From the NCBI RefSeq assembly GCF_965284335.1, contig NZ_OZ260076.1: a stretch of DNA of 64,000 bases; one strand, written 5' to 3'. Shown here piece after piece: positions 24,193-32,119 of the stretch; positions within the stretch are counted from its first letter, which is position 1; every line of letters starts with the position of its first letter. Under the pieces are notes generated by a model. The model saw nothing but the letters and a program-made list of their open reading frames with translations, ran no database searches and was not told the DNA's origin. Source of the DNA: Tabrizicola_A sp965284335 (lineage in GTDB: Bacteria; Pseudomonadota; Alphaproteobacteria; Rhodobacterales; Rhodobacteraceae). The translations under genes and the position numbers were made by a program.

Positions 24193-24810
24193 TTATGCTT
24201 TGCGGCGGGGTTTGCGGCGAAAGATGGTGCGATAGATGATCCAGATATCCAGCCACAGGGTGCGATTGGCCAGATAGATCAGATCCAGCCGGGCCTTTCG
24301 CGGAATGCAGGCGCGGCGATAGACCGCGTCGGTTTCGGCTGCTGTGGTGCAGGCGCGCAAAAGGCGTTCTTCGTGGCGGTGATAGATCAGCGTGGCCAGC
24401 CCCGTGACACCGGGGCGCGCGCGCAGGACGGCGTCGTAATACTGCGGGTAATCTTGCACATATTCGCGCAAGGGCGGGCGCGGGCCGACAAAGGACATAT
24501 CGCCTTTCAGGATGTTCCAAAGCTGCGGCAGCTCATCCAGCCGCGTGCGGCGCAGAAAAGCCCCGCTGCGGGTGATGCGCGCGGCTTTGTCGCCGCCAGA
24601 AACGCCACTATCGGCCCTGTCGGGCCGCATGGTGCGGAACTTGACCAGTTGAAAGCCCTGATCGGGGGTTTTCATCCGCTCTGAGATGTAAAACACCGGG
24701 CGCCCATCGCGCAACAGGACCACAAGCGCCGTGAGCGTGAGGATCGGCAGCAAGATGACCGACAAGATCAAGACACCGCAGATGTCGAAAAGGCGTTTCC
24801 AGAGCGGCAT
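24193..24810 (-). CDS. Bacterial sugar transferase (undecaprenyl-phosphate glycosyl-1-phosphate transferase type)
   Basis: The 205-residue protein matches the catalytic family of WbaP/ExoY-type enzymes that attach a sugar phosphate to the lipid carrier undecaprenyl phosphate at the inner membrane, starting polysaccharide or glycan assembly. A single hydrophobic segment (about residues 9-37) precedes the conserved domain with QLVKFRTMRPD, RTRLDELPQLWN, the MSFVGPRP motif and RPGVTGLATLIY. The short form lacks the extra membrane segments of WbaP. It starts at an ATG that overlaps the stop of the upstream SDR gene (TAATG). No other glycosyltransferases lie nearby, so the product is unknown. Confidence 0.88.
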   Translation of the reverse strand: MPLWKRLFDICGVLILSVILLPILTLTALVVLLRDGRPVFYISERMKTPDQGFQLVKFRTMRPDRADSGVSGGDKAARITRSGAFLRRTRLDELPQLWNILKGDMSFVGPRPPLREYVQDYPQYYDAVLRARPGVTGLATLIYHRHEERLLRACTTAAETDAVYRRACIPRKARLDLIYLANRTLWLDIWIIYRTIFRRKPRRKA

Positions 24811-25703
24811 TACATGAGCGCCTTTCGCCATTCTTGCACCATGGTTTCGGGCAGGCTGTCGCTGTCTGGCATGTCACAAAGCTGCGCAAGGCGGCGGGTG
24901 TCGAGCGTGATGGATTGATGCGCGGTCGGCGGGGCGGGGACCATGCGAAAGGGCAGGCCCGCCGCTTGGGCCAGCGCGGTCATGCGCACCGGGCGGGGGG
25001 CGGCGATGTTCAGAACCGGGGGCAGCGTGCCGGGCATGGTGGCAAGCCGGGCCAGAACGCGGGCAAAGCTGGCCGGGCCGATGTAAGAGCGCAGGGGGCC
25101 AAGCCCATCGGCAAAGGCATCAATCGCCACGGGGGCCATATCATCGGCTAAGCGATGCCGATGGGGATAAAGCAGCGCATCCGCCCCCGCGACATTGCCG
25201 ATGCGCAGCGCGCAGACCTGCATGCCCGCATCTCGGGTGGGGCCTGCGGCCTGTTCCATCTGCAATTTCGCGCGGCCATAGGGCGACAGGGGCGCGGGTG
25301 GGGTTGTTTCCTTAAAGGGTGTGGCGCTGGGGCTGAGGCCATAGACCGCCGATGAGGAGGCCAAAAGCACGCGGCCAATCCCAGCCTGACGCGCGGCGTC
25401 AAGGCAGGCAATCGCCAAGGCGTGATTGGTGTTGAGGGCGGCCTCGTCCACGCCGGGGCCGGGGGTCACCCCCGCCAGCATGATCAGCGCGGTGGGCGTC
25501 TGGCCGTCCAGTTGCCGCAAAAGCGGCGCCGCACCATCGTGCAGCGGGGACCAGTGCAGCCCTGCCTGATGCGCCGATCGGCTGGTTGCCAAAAGCACCG
25601 GGGCATCGGTGATTTGGGGCCAATGGGCGCAGATCAGGCGGCCCACGCGGCCCCCCGCCCCGACAAGAACAACAGAATTTCTACGCTCAAAGGCTTTGGT
25701 CAT
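24810..25703 (-). CDS. NAD-dependent epimerase/dehydratase family protein (extended SDR)
   Basis: The 297-residue protein has the N-terminal nucleotide motif VLVGAGGRVGRL, a mid-protein LLASSSAVYG serine and the YGRAK catalytic pair (YxxxK) about residue 140. This is the pattern of extended short-chain dehydrogenases that modify nucleotide sugars. It lies directly before a sugar transferase gene with overlapping stop and start, so it probably makes or modifies the sugar that enzyme uses; that is inference. The C-terminal part is shorter and more variable than in typical UDP-glucose 4-epimerases. The start ATG at 25703 is the only good one. Confidence 0.82.
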   Translation of the reverse strand: MTKAFERRNSVVLVGAGGRVGRLICAHWPQITDAPVLLATSRSAHQAGLHWSPLHDGAAPLLRQLDGQTPTALIMLAGVTPGPGVDEAALNTNHALAIACLDAARQAGIGRVLLASSSAVYGLSPSATPFKETTPPAPLSPYGRAKLQMEQAAGPTRDAGMQVCALRIGNVAGADALLYPHRHRLADDMAPVAIDAFADGLGPLRSYIGPASFARVLARLATMPGTLPPVLNIAAPRPVRMTALAQAAGLPFRMVPAPPTAHQSITLDTRRLAQLCDMPDSDSLPETMVQEWRKALM

Positions 25704-25772
25704 GGGGCCTTTTCACCCAAGGCCGGGCCGCGGGCAAGGGGTGCCACACAGGCTGGGCCAAAAGCAGCGCGA

Positions 25773-26516
25773 TCACACCGCCCGCGCCGACCCAGAACCT
25801 AGCGCAGAAACCGGCCCTCCAAGCGGCATGGCGCTGGCATGGTTTTCTTGCATGAAGCGCAAAAAGTTGTCGCGGAACTGCCGGGTGTGGGAATGGGCCA
25901 AGGCATCGGCCTGTTCCACATCACGGGCGCGGATTGCCTCGAGCATGGCGATATGCTCCTCGGTCAGCAGCCTGCCATCTTGGGTGCGCTTGAGATAGTC
26001 AAAGTGCAGATGCAACATCCGCCGCCCCTGATCGAGCAGGCGTTCGTAAAAGTCGGACAGATAGCTGTTCTTGCCTGCCTTCGCGATGGCCATGTGGAAC
26101 TGCTTGTTCGCTTCGGACATTTCAAGGTGATTGCCGCGCGCTGTGGAGCGTTCAAAGGCGGTTTGGGCCTTGGCGATCTGGACAAGATCGGCCTCGCTGC
26201 GAAACTCGGCGGCGAGACGGGTGTTGATGCGCTGGGCGATGTCCAAAGCCTCGACATATTTCGGAAAGCTTTGCACATCGATGGGGGCAACAATGGTGGA
26301 GCGGTTCGCCAGCGTCACCACCAACCCCTCGGCTGCCAACCGAATGAAGGCCTCACGCACGGGAGAGCGGGACATGGAAAACCGCTCGGCAAAGGTGGTT
26401 TCGTCCAAAAGCTGACCCGGCGCGAGATCAAGCGACAGGATCGCATCGCGCAGGGTTTCATAGGCAAAGCGCCCGCCCGTGCCCTTTGTCCGCTTTGTCT
26501 CGATCTCGCTGTCCAT
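25773..26516 (-). CDS. GntR-family transcriptional regulator (FadR/FCD type)
   Basis: The 247-residue protein has an N-terminal winged helix-turn-helix (about residues 15-75: AYETLRDAILSLDLAPGQLLDE, then FSMSRSPVREAFIRLAAEGLV) and a C-terminal all-helical FCD ligand domain with metal-binding-type residues in the segments EANKQFHMAIAKAG and AHSHTRQFRDNF. FadR-type regulators usually repress a nearby operon and respond to an organic acid or amino acid. I chose the ATG at 26516, which has the ribosome binding site AGAGGGGTGGC; the frame to 26543 adds only a few residues. It is divergent from a ProC-like reductase gene, with a palindrome in the shared gap. Confidence 0.9.
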   Translation of the reverse strand: MDSEIETKRTKGTGGRFAYETLRDAILSLDLAPGQLLDETTFAERFSMSRSPVREAFIRLAAEGLVVTLANRSTIVAPIDVQSFPKYVEALDIAQRINTRLAAEFRSEADLVQIAKAQTAFERSTARGNHLEMSEANKQFHMAIAKAGKNSYLSDFYERLLDQGRRMLHLHFDYLKRTQDGRLLTEEHIAMLEAIRARDVEQADALAHSHTRQFRDNFLRFMQENHASAMPLGGPVSALGSGSARAV

Positions 26517-26564
26517 GCCACCCCTCTTTGGTTCTGCGACCATCCCTAATCACTTGGGCATCTT

Positions 26565-26574
26565 GTGTCGACAC
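26565..26574. promoter_or_regulatory. Palindrome in the GntR/ProC-like divergent gap (possible operator)
   Basis: GTGTCGACAC (26565-26574) is a perfect 10-bp palindrome lying 49 bases from the GntR start and 99 bases from the reductase start. A looser repeat, TGGT-N6-ACCA, lies at 26529-26542. FadR-type GntR proteins bind GT/AC-containing inverted repeats, so an autoregulatory operator is plausible. Confidence 0.4.
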
Positions 26575-26672
26575 GGAAAAGCCGACGGGCCAAGGCGGGG
26601 TTTTGGCCGAATGCCCCTTTTGGTGGGGCGGGTCTTTGGCTTAGGTTTCACTATCTGATGGGGGGATAGGGC

Positions 26673-27440
26673 GTGAACAGCCTTGGATTTGTGGGAACCG
26701 GCGTTATCACGGCGCATATGGTGCGAGGGCTGAAAGCTTCGGTTCTGCGGGATTGGCCGGTGGTTCTGTCGCCGCGCAGCGCGGGCACGGCTCAGGCGCT
26801 GGCGCGGTTGCCGGGCGTGCGGGTGGCGGCGGACAATCAGGCGGTGGTGGATGCGGCAGAGGTGCTGGTGCTGGCTGTGCGCCCGCAGATCGCCGAAGAG
26901 GTTCTGTCCGGCCTAAGCTTTCATCCCGATCGCCCGATCATCAGCCTGATGGCGGGTGTATCGCTGGAGGATCTGGCGCGTTGGACAGGTGGGCGCGACA
27001 TCTGTCGCGCCATTCCCCTGCCCCCGGTGGAGGTGCTGCGCTGCGTCACCCCGGTTTATCCCCCGCGCCCCTTGGCGATGCAGCTCTTCAACGCCTTGGG
27101 GCAGGCCCTGCCGGTGCATGATTTGCCCGCCTTTGACGCCTATGGCACTGGAAGCGCGGTGATGGCGACGTGGTTTGGTCTGGCCGAAACGGTGGCGGGC
27201 TGGATGCAGGCGCATGGTATCGACGAGGCGGATGCCCAAACCTATGTGCGCGGGTTGTTCGGCAATCTGGGCGACACATTGCGCGCCAGTGATCGCCCGA
27301 TTGAGGCGCTGCGCCATGACCATGCCACCAAGGGCGGGCTGAACGAGCAGATCTATGAGGTGTTTCGCGCCAAGGGTGGCAGCGCGGCGGTGATCGCGGG
27401 GATGGATGCTGTGATGGCCCGCATCACGGGCAAGACATGA
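26673..27440 (+). CDS. Pyrroline-5-carboxylate reductase-like NAD(P)-binding protein
   Basis: The 255-residue protein begins MNSLGFVGTGVITAHMVRGL, a Rossmann NADP motif, and includes VLVLAVRPQIAEEVL and ISLMAGVSLEDL, the pattern of the ProC (P5C reductase) N-terminal domain. The C-terminal helix region ends in HDHATKGGLNEQIYEVF, equivalent to the ProC TPGGTT-substrate loop. The usual ProC motif is only partly kept (KGGLNEQ for PGGTTxxxL), so the true substrate may be a different imine. Start is a GTG with GGGGGATAGG upstream. It lies divergent from a GntR gene and ends in a bidirectional terminator. Confidence 0.82.
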   Translation: MNSLGFVGTGVITAHMVRGLKASVLRDWPVVLSPRSAGTAQALARLPGVRVAADNQAVVDAAEVLVLAVRPQIAEEVLSGLSFHPDRPIISLMAGVSLEDLARWTGGRDICRAIPLPPVEVLRCVTPVYPPRPLAMQLFNALGQALPVHDLPAFDAYGTGSAVMATWFGLAETVAGWMQAHGIDEADAQTYVRGLFGNLGDTLRASDRPIEALRHDHATKGGLNEQIYEVFRAKGGSAAVIAGMDAVMARITGKT

Positions 27441-27469
27441 AAAAGCCCGGCGCAGGGGCCGGGCTTTTT
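27440..27469. terminator. Bidirectional terminator between the ProC-like gene and ilvD
   Basis: GCCCGGC (27445-27451) pairs with GCCGGGC (27458-27464); five A residues precede and five T residues follow the stem, so it can work on both strands. The two genes converge here. Confidence 0.9.
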
Positions 27470-27483
27470 GTCTTTCTGGTGGG

Positions 27484-29325
27484 TCAGACCCCGTCGGGCA
27501 ATTGCCGAACGGCGCCCTTGTCGGCCGAGGTGGCAAAGAGCGCATAGGCCTTGAGCGCCTGAGACACTTTGCGCGGGCGGGCCTTTTCCGGCTTCCAGCC
27601 CTTGGCGTCCTGTTCGGCGCGGCGCTTGGCCAGTTCGGCATCGGGCACGCGCAGGGAAATCGTGCGGTTCGGAATGTCGATGTCGATCATGTCGCCTTCG
27701 CGCACAAGGCCGATTGTGCCGCCAGACGCCGCCTCGGGAGAGACATGGCCAATCGACAGGCCCGAGGTGCCGCCCGAGAAGCGCCCGTCGGTCAGCAAAG
27801 CGCAGGCTTTGCCCAGACCTTTGGATTTCAGATAGCTGGTGGGATACAGCATTTCCTGCATCCCCGGCCCGCCCTTCGGCCCCTCATAGCGGATGACGAC
27901 GACATCACCTTCCTTGATCTTGTTCGACAAGATCGCCTCGACCGAGGCGTTCTGGCTTTCGAACACCCGCGCAGGCCCCGAGAATTTCAGGATGGATTCG
28001 TCCACCCCTGCGGTTTTCACGATGCAGCCATCGGGGGCGATATTGCCTTTCAGCACGGCCAGACCGCCATCTTTCGAAAACGCATGTTCGGCCGAGCGGA
28101 TGACGCCGTTTTCGCGGTCAAGGTCCAGTTCGGCATAGCGCTTGTTCTGGCTGAAGGCGGTGGCCGAGCGGACATTGCCGGGTGCTGCCTTGAAGAACTC
28201 GCGCACGCTGTCCTGCGTGGTGCGGCTGATGTCCCAGCGGTCAAGCGCGTCTTTCATGGTGGGCGAATGGACCGTCACGCAATCACGGTTGATAAGGCCC
28301 GCATTGTCGAGCTGGCCCAAGATCGCCATGATGCCACCTGCGCGGTGGACGTCCTCCATGTGGACATCCTGCTTGGCGGGCGCAACCTTGGACAGGCAGG
28401 GCACGCGGCGCGACATGGCGTCGATGTCGTCCATGGTGAAATCAATCCCGCCCTCATGGGCGGCGGCCAGAACGTGCAGCACGGTGTTGGTGGAGCCGCC
28501 CATGGCGATATCCAGCGCCATGGCGTTTTCAAAGGCCTTTTTGTTGGCGACATTGCGCGGCAGGACAGAGTCGTCGTTCTGTTCGTAATAGCGCTTGGTG
28601 ATGTCGACGATCAGATGGCCCGCTTCGATGAACAGGCGCTTGCGGTCACCGTGGGTGGCAAGGGTAGAGCCGTTGCCGGGCAGGGACAGGCCCAAGGCCT
28701 CGGTCAGGCAGTTCATCGAATTGGCGGTGAACATGCCCGAGCACGATCCGCAGGTCGGGCAGGCGGCCTTTTCGATCTCTTCGACCTCTTCATCGGTGTA
28801 TTTGTCATCGGCGGCGACGACCATGGCATCGACGAGATCAAGCGCGATTTCCTTGCCCTTGATCACCGCCTTGCCCGCCTCCATCGGCCCGCCCGAGACG
28901 AAGACCGCCGGGATGTTAAGCCGCATGGCCGCCATCAGCATGCCGGGGGTGATCTTGTCGCAGTTCGAGATGCAGACCATGGCATCGGCGCAATGGGCGT
29001 TGACCATGTATTCCACCGAATCCGCGATGATTTCGCGCGAGGGCAGCGAATAGAGCATGCCGTCATGGCCCATGGCGATGCCGTCATCGACGGCGATGGT
29101 CGAAAACTCTTTGGCCACACCGCCTGCCGCCTCGACCTCACGCGCGACCATCTGGCCAAGGTCTTTCAGGTGGACGTGGCCTGGCACGAATTGGGTGAAG
29201 GAGTTGACGATGGCGATGATCGGTTTGCCAAAATCACCGTCTTTCATACCTGTGGCGCGCCACAGGCCACGGGCACCGGCCATATTGCGGCCATGGGTGG
29301 TGGTGCGGGAACGATAGACGGGCAT
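27484..29325 (-). CDS. ilvD: Dihydroxy-acid dehydratase
   Basis: It dehydrates dihydroxy-acids to 2-keto acids for isoleucine and valine synthesis. The 613-residue protein has the iron-sulfur cysteines C122 (ISNCDKITPGM) and C195 (CGSCSGMFTANSMNCL), with C192 nearby, and the late DGRFSGGTSGLSIGHVSPEAA stretch. The ATG at 29325 is preceded by an ideal ribosome binding site (GGAGGAAACC); the longer open frame upstream has no such signal. It shares a bidirectional terminator with the ProC-like gene. ilvA lies about 4 kb away on the same strand, so the isoleucine/valine genes are not one operon. Confidence 0.98.
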   Translation of the reverse strand: MPVYRSRTTTHGRNMAGARGLWRATGMKDGDFGKPIIAIVNSFTQFVPGHVHLKDLGQMVAREVEAAGGVAKEFSTIAVDDGIAMGHDGMLYSLPSREIIADSVEYMVNAHCADAMVCISNCDKITPGMLMAAMRLNIPAVFVSGGPMEAGKAVIKGKEIALDLVDAMVVAADDKYTDEEVEEIEKAACPTCGSCSGMFTANSMNCLTEALGLSLPGNGSTLATHGDRKRLFIEAGHLIVDITKRYYEQNDDSVLPRNVANKKAFENAMALDIAMGGSTNTVLHVLAAAHEGGIDFTMDDIDAMSRRVPCLSKVAPAKQDVHMEDVHRAGGIMAILGQLDNAGLINRDCVTVHSPTMKDALDRWDISRTTQDSVREFFKAAPGNVRSATAFSQNKRYAELDLDRENGVIRSAEHAFSKDGGLAVLKGNIAPDGCIVKTAGVDESILKFSGPARVFESQNASVEAILSNKIKEGDVVVIRYEGPKGGPGMQEMLYPTSYLKSKGLGKACALLTDGRFSGGTSGLSIGHVSPEAASGGTIGLVREGDMIDIDIPNRTISLRVPDAELAKRRAEQDAKGWKPEKARPRKVSQALKAYALFATSADKGAVRQLPDGV

Positions 29326-29412
29326 GGGTTTCCTCCGGGCTGTGTCACAGATCAAGTGGCATCGGCGGACCGATGGGTCAAGGTCCGAGATTGAAAAGCC
29401 GGGCGTCAAAGA

Positions 29413-29476
29413 GGGGGTTTTCCACCCCCACGCGGGCTTGTGGCCAAGCCCGCGTCCCCCGGAGAGTATTTTTGCC
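29413..29476. repeat. Intergenic stem-loop element, copy 2
   Basis: Two hairpins in tandem: GGGGGT/ACCCCC (29413-29418 with 29424-29429) and a perfect 10-bp stem CGCGGGCTTG/CAAGCCCGCG (29431-29440 with 29445-29454), followed by CCCCCGGAGAGTATTTTTGC. The GGGGGTTT hairpin and the GAGTATTTT tail match the element at 623-660. It lies between ocd and ilvD and may end the ocd transcript. Confidence 0.55.
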
Positions 29477-29503
29477 AAGAGGAAGGCGGGGTCTTGCGAG
29501 AGG

Positions 29504-30403
29504 TCAGCGCTGGTTCCACATGGCGGCGATGTAGCTGGCGGTCATCAGATCAAGATGCGCGCCGCCGCCGTTTTTGGCGATGGTGATCTCGTCCTCCGAG
29601 CGGCGGGTGTAAAGTGCGGGGTCGTCGTAGAAATCGGCGACGATGTGGCTTTCGGTGATGGCGCCGGATTTGAGGGGGTCGATCAGCTCGCCGATGTGGT
29701 GGATCGTGGTGGCGCGGCTGTCGACGAAGAGGCGGGCGCGGGCCATGGCGGTGTCATCCACCTCGCGCATGCCGGGTTTGTAGGCGCCGATCAGGTCAAG
29801 GTGCTGGCCGGGTTGCAGCCAGTCGCCACGGATCAAGGGTTCGGTGGCCATGGTGGCAGTGCAGATCACGTCGGCGGATTTGACCGCGGCTTCAAGATCA
29901 TCGGCCACGGGCAGGCCCATGGCGCTGGCGCTTTCGCGAGAGCGGCTCCAGACGGTGAAGTGGGCATCGGGGAAAAGGCTGGAATAGGCCTGCACCATGG
30001 ATTTGGCAACGGTGCCTGCCCCCACCAGAAGCACGTTCTTCGCATCCTTGCGCGCCAGACGGCGGGCCGAGAGCAGGCTGTCGCCGGCGGTTTTCCATTT
30101 GGTCACCAGATGGAAATCGACCAGCGCGGTCAATTCTCCGGTCTTGTCATCGTAAAGCGTGACCGAGCCGTTCACCGTGGGCAGCCCGCGCTGGGCATTG
30201 CCGGGAATGACCGTTGCCACTTTGACCAAGGCACCCAGCCCGTCGATCCAAGTGGCGCGGTCAAGCACGGTGTCGGGGCCGCGATAGATGAAGAGGTCTT
30301 TGATATCAGGCTTGGGCAGGCGGTGGCCTGCCTCAAACGCATCCAGAAGCCCGGGCCATGTCAGCAGCTTTTCGGCGTCTTTGGGGACGATTGTCAGGGT
30401 CAT
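29504..30403 (-). CDS. Ornithine cyclodeaminase/mu-crystallin family protein
   Basis: The 299-residue protein contains the family Rossmann motif NVLLVGAGTVAKSMVQAY (about 125-142) and DSRATTIHHIGEL with IDPLKSGAITE near the C-terminus. Family members include ornithine cyclodeaminase, ketimine reductase, L-lysine cyclodeaminase and pyrroline-2-carboxylate reductase (proline/hydroxyproline metabolism); all use NAD(P) and an imine. With a substrate not fixed by sequence, the safest call is the family. Its ATG overlaps the HAD stop by four bases, in one operon with HAD and DMT genes, and an intergenic repeat follows it. Confidence 0.88.
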   Translation of the reverse strand: MTLTIVPKDAEKLLTWPGLLDAFEAGHRLPKPDIKDLFIYRGPDTVLDRATWIDGLGALVKVATVIPGNAQRGLPTVNGSVTLYDDKTGELTALVDFHLVTKWKTAGDSLLSARRLARKDAKNVLLVGAGTVAKSMVQAYSSLFPDAHFTVWSRSRESASAMGLPVADDLEAAVKSADVICTATMATEPLIRGDWLQPGQHLDLIGAYKPGMREVDDTAMARARLFVDSRATTIHHIGELIDPLKSGAITESHIVADFYDDPALYTRRSEDEITIAKNGGGAHLDLMTASYIAAMWNQR

Positions 30404-31026
30404 AGCCCGGCCTCCTTTTGTGTCAGCAGTCCTTCGGCCACCAATCGCGCGGCCCAGCCTTGCCAGCTTTCGAACTGATGGGTGCGCCAGCCGCGACGGG
30501 CGGCGGCGGTGATATTGTCAGCCCGATCATCGGTAAAGAGCAGGCTTTCGGGCGGCAAGCAGCAATCTTCCTCGACCATTTGATAGATGCGTGGATCGGG
30601 TTTGATAACGCCCATCCGGCCCGAGACATAAAGCCGGTCAAAATCGGTGAGGAAATCCATCTTGGGCAGGGCTTCCTCAAAGGAATACTTGCCGAAATTG
30701 GTCAGGGCAAAGACCGGAACCCCCTTGGCCCGCAGCGCGCGTTGCAGGGCGATGGACCCTTCGATGCGGGGGGAGGCAAGTTCAATCCAGCGGTCATACC
30801 ACATGCGGATTTCGGCCCGCCACTGCGGGGTGCGGTCGGCCCAATCATAGATGGTTTCGCGAAAGAGCGCGCCTTCATCGACGATGTCATTCATGCGGTG
30901 CAGATCGACCTCGGCAAAGAGGGCGCGGCGACGGTCCTCGCCGATCACCCGGTCATAGAAGGCCTCGGGCTGCCAGCGGGTCAGCACATTGCCGATGTCA
31001 AAGATCACCGCTTGGGGCTGCGACAT
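30400..31026 (-). CDS. HAD-superfamily hydrolase (subfamily IA)
   Basis: The 208-residue protein starts MSQPQAVIFDIGNVLTRW, giving the DxG form of HAD motif I (D10, with G12 in place of the usual second aspartate, which suggests altered chemistry). Motif II is LTNFGKYS near 115, and motif IV is LFTDDRADNITAAARRG near 170. Subfamily IA proteins include phosphatases and haloacid dehalogenases; the FDIGNVL form is common in YihX-like sugar phosphatases. The start at 31026 is embedded in the end of the upstream DMT transporter gene (29-base overlap), and the stop overlaps ocd by four bases, showing a tightly coupled operon. Confidence 0.88.
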   Translation of the reverse strand: MSQPQAVIFDIGNVLTRWQPEAFYDRVIGEDRRRALFAEVDLHRMNDIVDEGALFRETIYDWADRTPQWRAEIRMWYDRWIELASPRIEGSIALQRALRAKGVPVFALTNFGKYSFEEALPKMDFLTDFDRLYVSGRMGVIKPDPRIYQMVEEDCCLPPESLLFTDDRADNITAAARRGWRTHQFESWQGWAARLVAEGLLTQKEAGL

Positions 31027-31960
31027 CTTGCACGTTCCTTCTGACTGTTTCGCGCCAGAGCGTATAAAGCCCCGCGCCGCAGATAAGCGCAATCCCTGCC
31101 CATGCGGTGGCATCAGGCCAAGTGCCGAAGACCACCACGCCCCAGAAAATGGCCATGGGCATGCCGATATATTCGAAGGGGGCGACAAGGGCGGCCTCGG
31201 TCGTGCGGTAGGCCTGGCTCATCATCAGCCCGCCGACGCCGACGGCGACCCCGGTGGCGAGGAAGGCCCACCAGTCGGTGACGGGTGGAACATGCCAGGG
31301 GCGGAAGAGGAATTCCCATGTGCTGCCGGAGGCTTGGGCCATATGGCCATCACCGAACAAGAGGCCAAAGCTGCACGACACAAGAATGAAGCCGATCTGG
31401 ACGTAAAAGTTCAGCGTCATCGCGCTTTCGGTGTCGCGCATGCGGCGGGTCATCATGTGGCTGGCGGCATAGCAAAAGGCCGAGATGAGGACGAGGATCG
31501 CGGCCGGTTGAATGACGCCTTCGCCGGGGCGGGTCATGATGACAACGCCCAAAAGACCGACCGCCACCGCCGCCCAGCGCCGGGGGCCGACATATTCGCG
31601 CAGGATCACCGCCGACATCAGCGTGACAAACAAGGGCGAGACAAAAGCCACCGCCACGGCATCGGCCAAGGGCATCAGCGACAGGCCGACGAAATAGGTG
31701 ATGTTCGACACCATCACGATGCAGACCCGCAAGACATGCGCGCCGATCCGGCGGGTGCGCATCTGGCGCAGGCCCGCTTTTGACAGCCACATCACGCCCA
31801 AGACCAAAGAAATGCCAACAAAGGCGCGGATCAAGATCACCTGATGCAGCGCATAGGCCCCCGACAGCGCCTTGATCGCCAGATCGTTCAGCGACAGAAC
31901 CACCCCGCCACCAAGGGCAAGCAGAATTCCGGTTGTGTTGCTGGTCTGGGCGGGCTGCAT
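30998..31960 (-). CDS. EamA/DMT-family transporter
   Basis: The 320-residue protein has about ten hydrophobic segments in two repeats. It shows SLMPLADAVAVAFVSPLFVTLM in the first half and AYRTTEAALVAPFEYIGMPMAIFWG in the second, both typical EamA motifs. I chose the ATG at 31960 (MQPAQTSNTTG); the open frame continues upstream to 32086 but adds no hydrophobic or conserved sequence. It overlaps the HAD gene downstream by 29 bases. With the ornithine cyclodeaminase-like gene in the same operon, export or uptake of an amino acid or related compound is a reasonable inference, not shown. Confidence 0.85.
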   Translation of the reverse strand: MQPAQTSNTTGILLALGGGVVLSLNDLAIKALSGAYALHQVILIRAFVGISLVLGVMWLSKAGLRQMRTRRIGAHVLRVCIVMVSNITYFVGLSLMPLADAVAVAFVSPLFVTLMSAVILREYVGPRRWAAVAVGLLGVVIMTRPGEGVIQPAAILVLISAFCYAASHMMTRRMRDTESAMTLNFYVQIGFILVSCSFGLLFGDGHMAQASGSTWEFLFRPWHVPPVTDWWAFLATGVAVGVGGLMMSQAYRTTEAALVAPFEYIGMPMAIFWGVVVFGTWPDATAWAGIALICGAGLYTLWRETVRRNVQDVAAPSGDL

Positions 31961-32119
31961 CGCTGCATCAAGATCGCAACGCCCGGTCAGGTCTAGCCTG
32001 ACTGCGACATGGCTGGCTGGCCAAAGACATGGAATGCCAAGATTTTTTGCCCAGCCCGCACGGCATTTGGCCGGGCCAATCTGCAAAAACAGGCACGAAC
32101 ACGGCGGTTAGAGCCTGTT

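Noticed and set aside
27502..29394. Long plus-strand frame opposite ilvD
   Set aside because: Shadow of ilvD: no ribosome binding site, no recognisable domain, composition typical of antisense.
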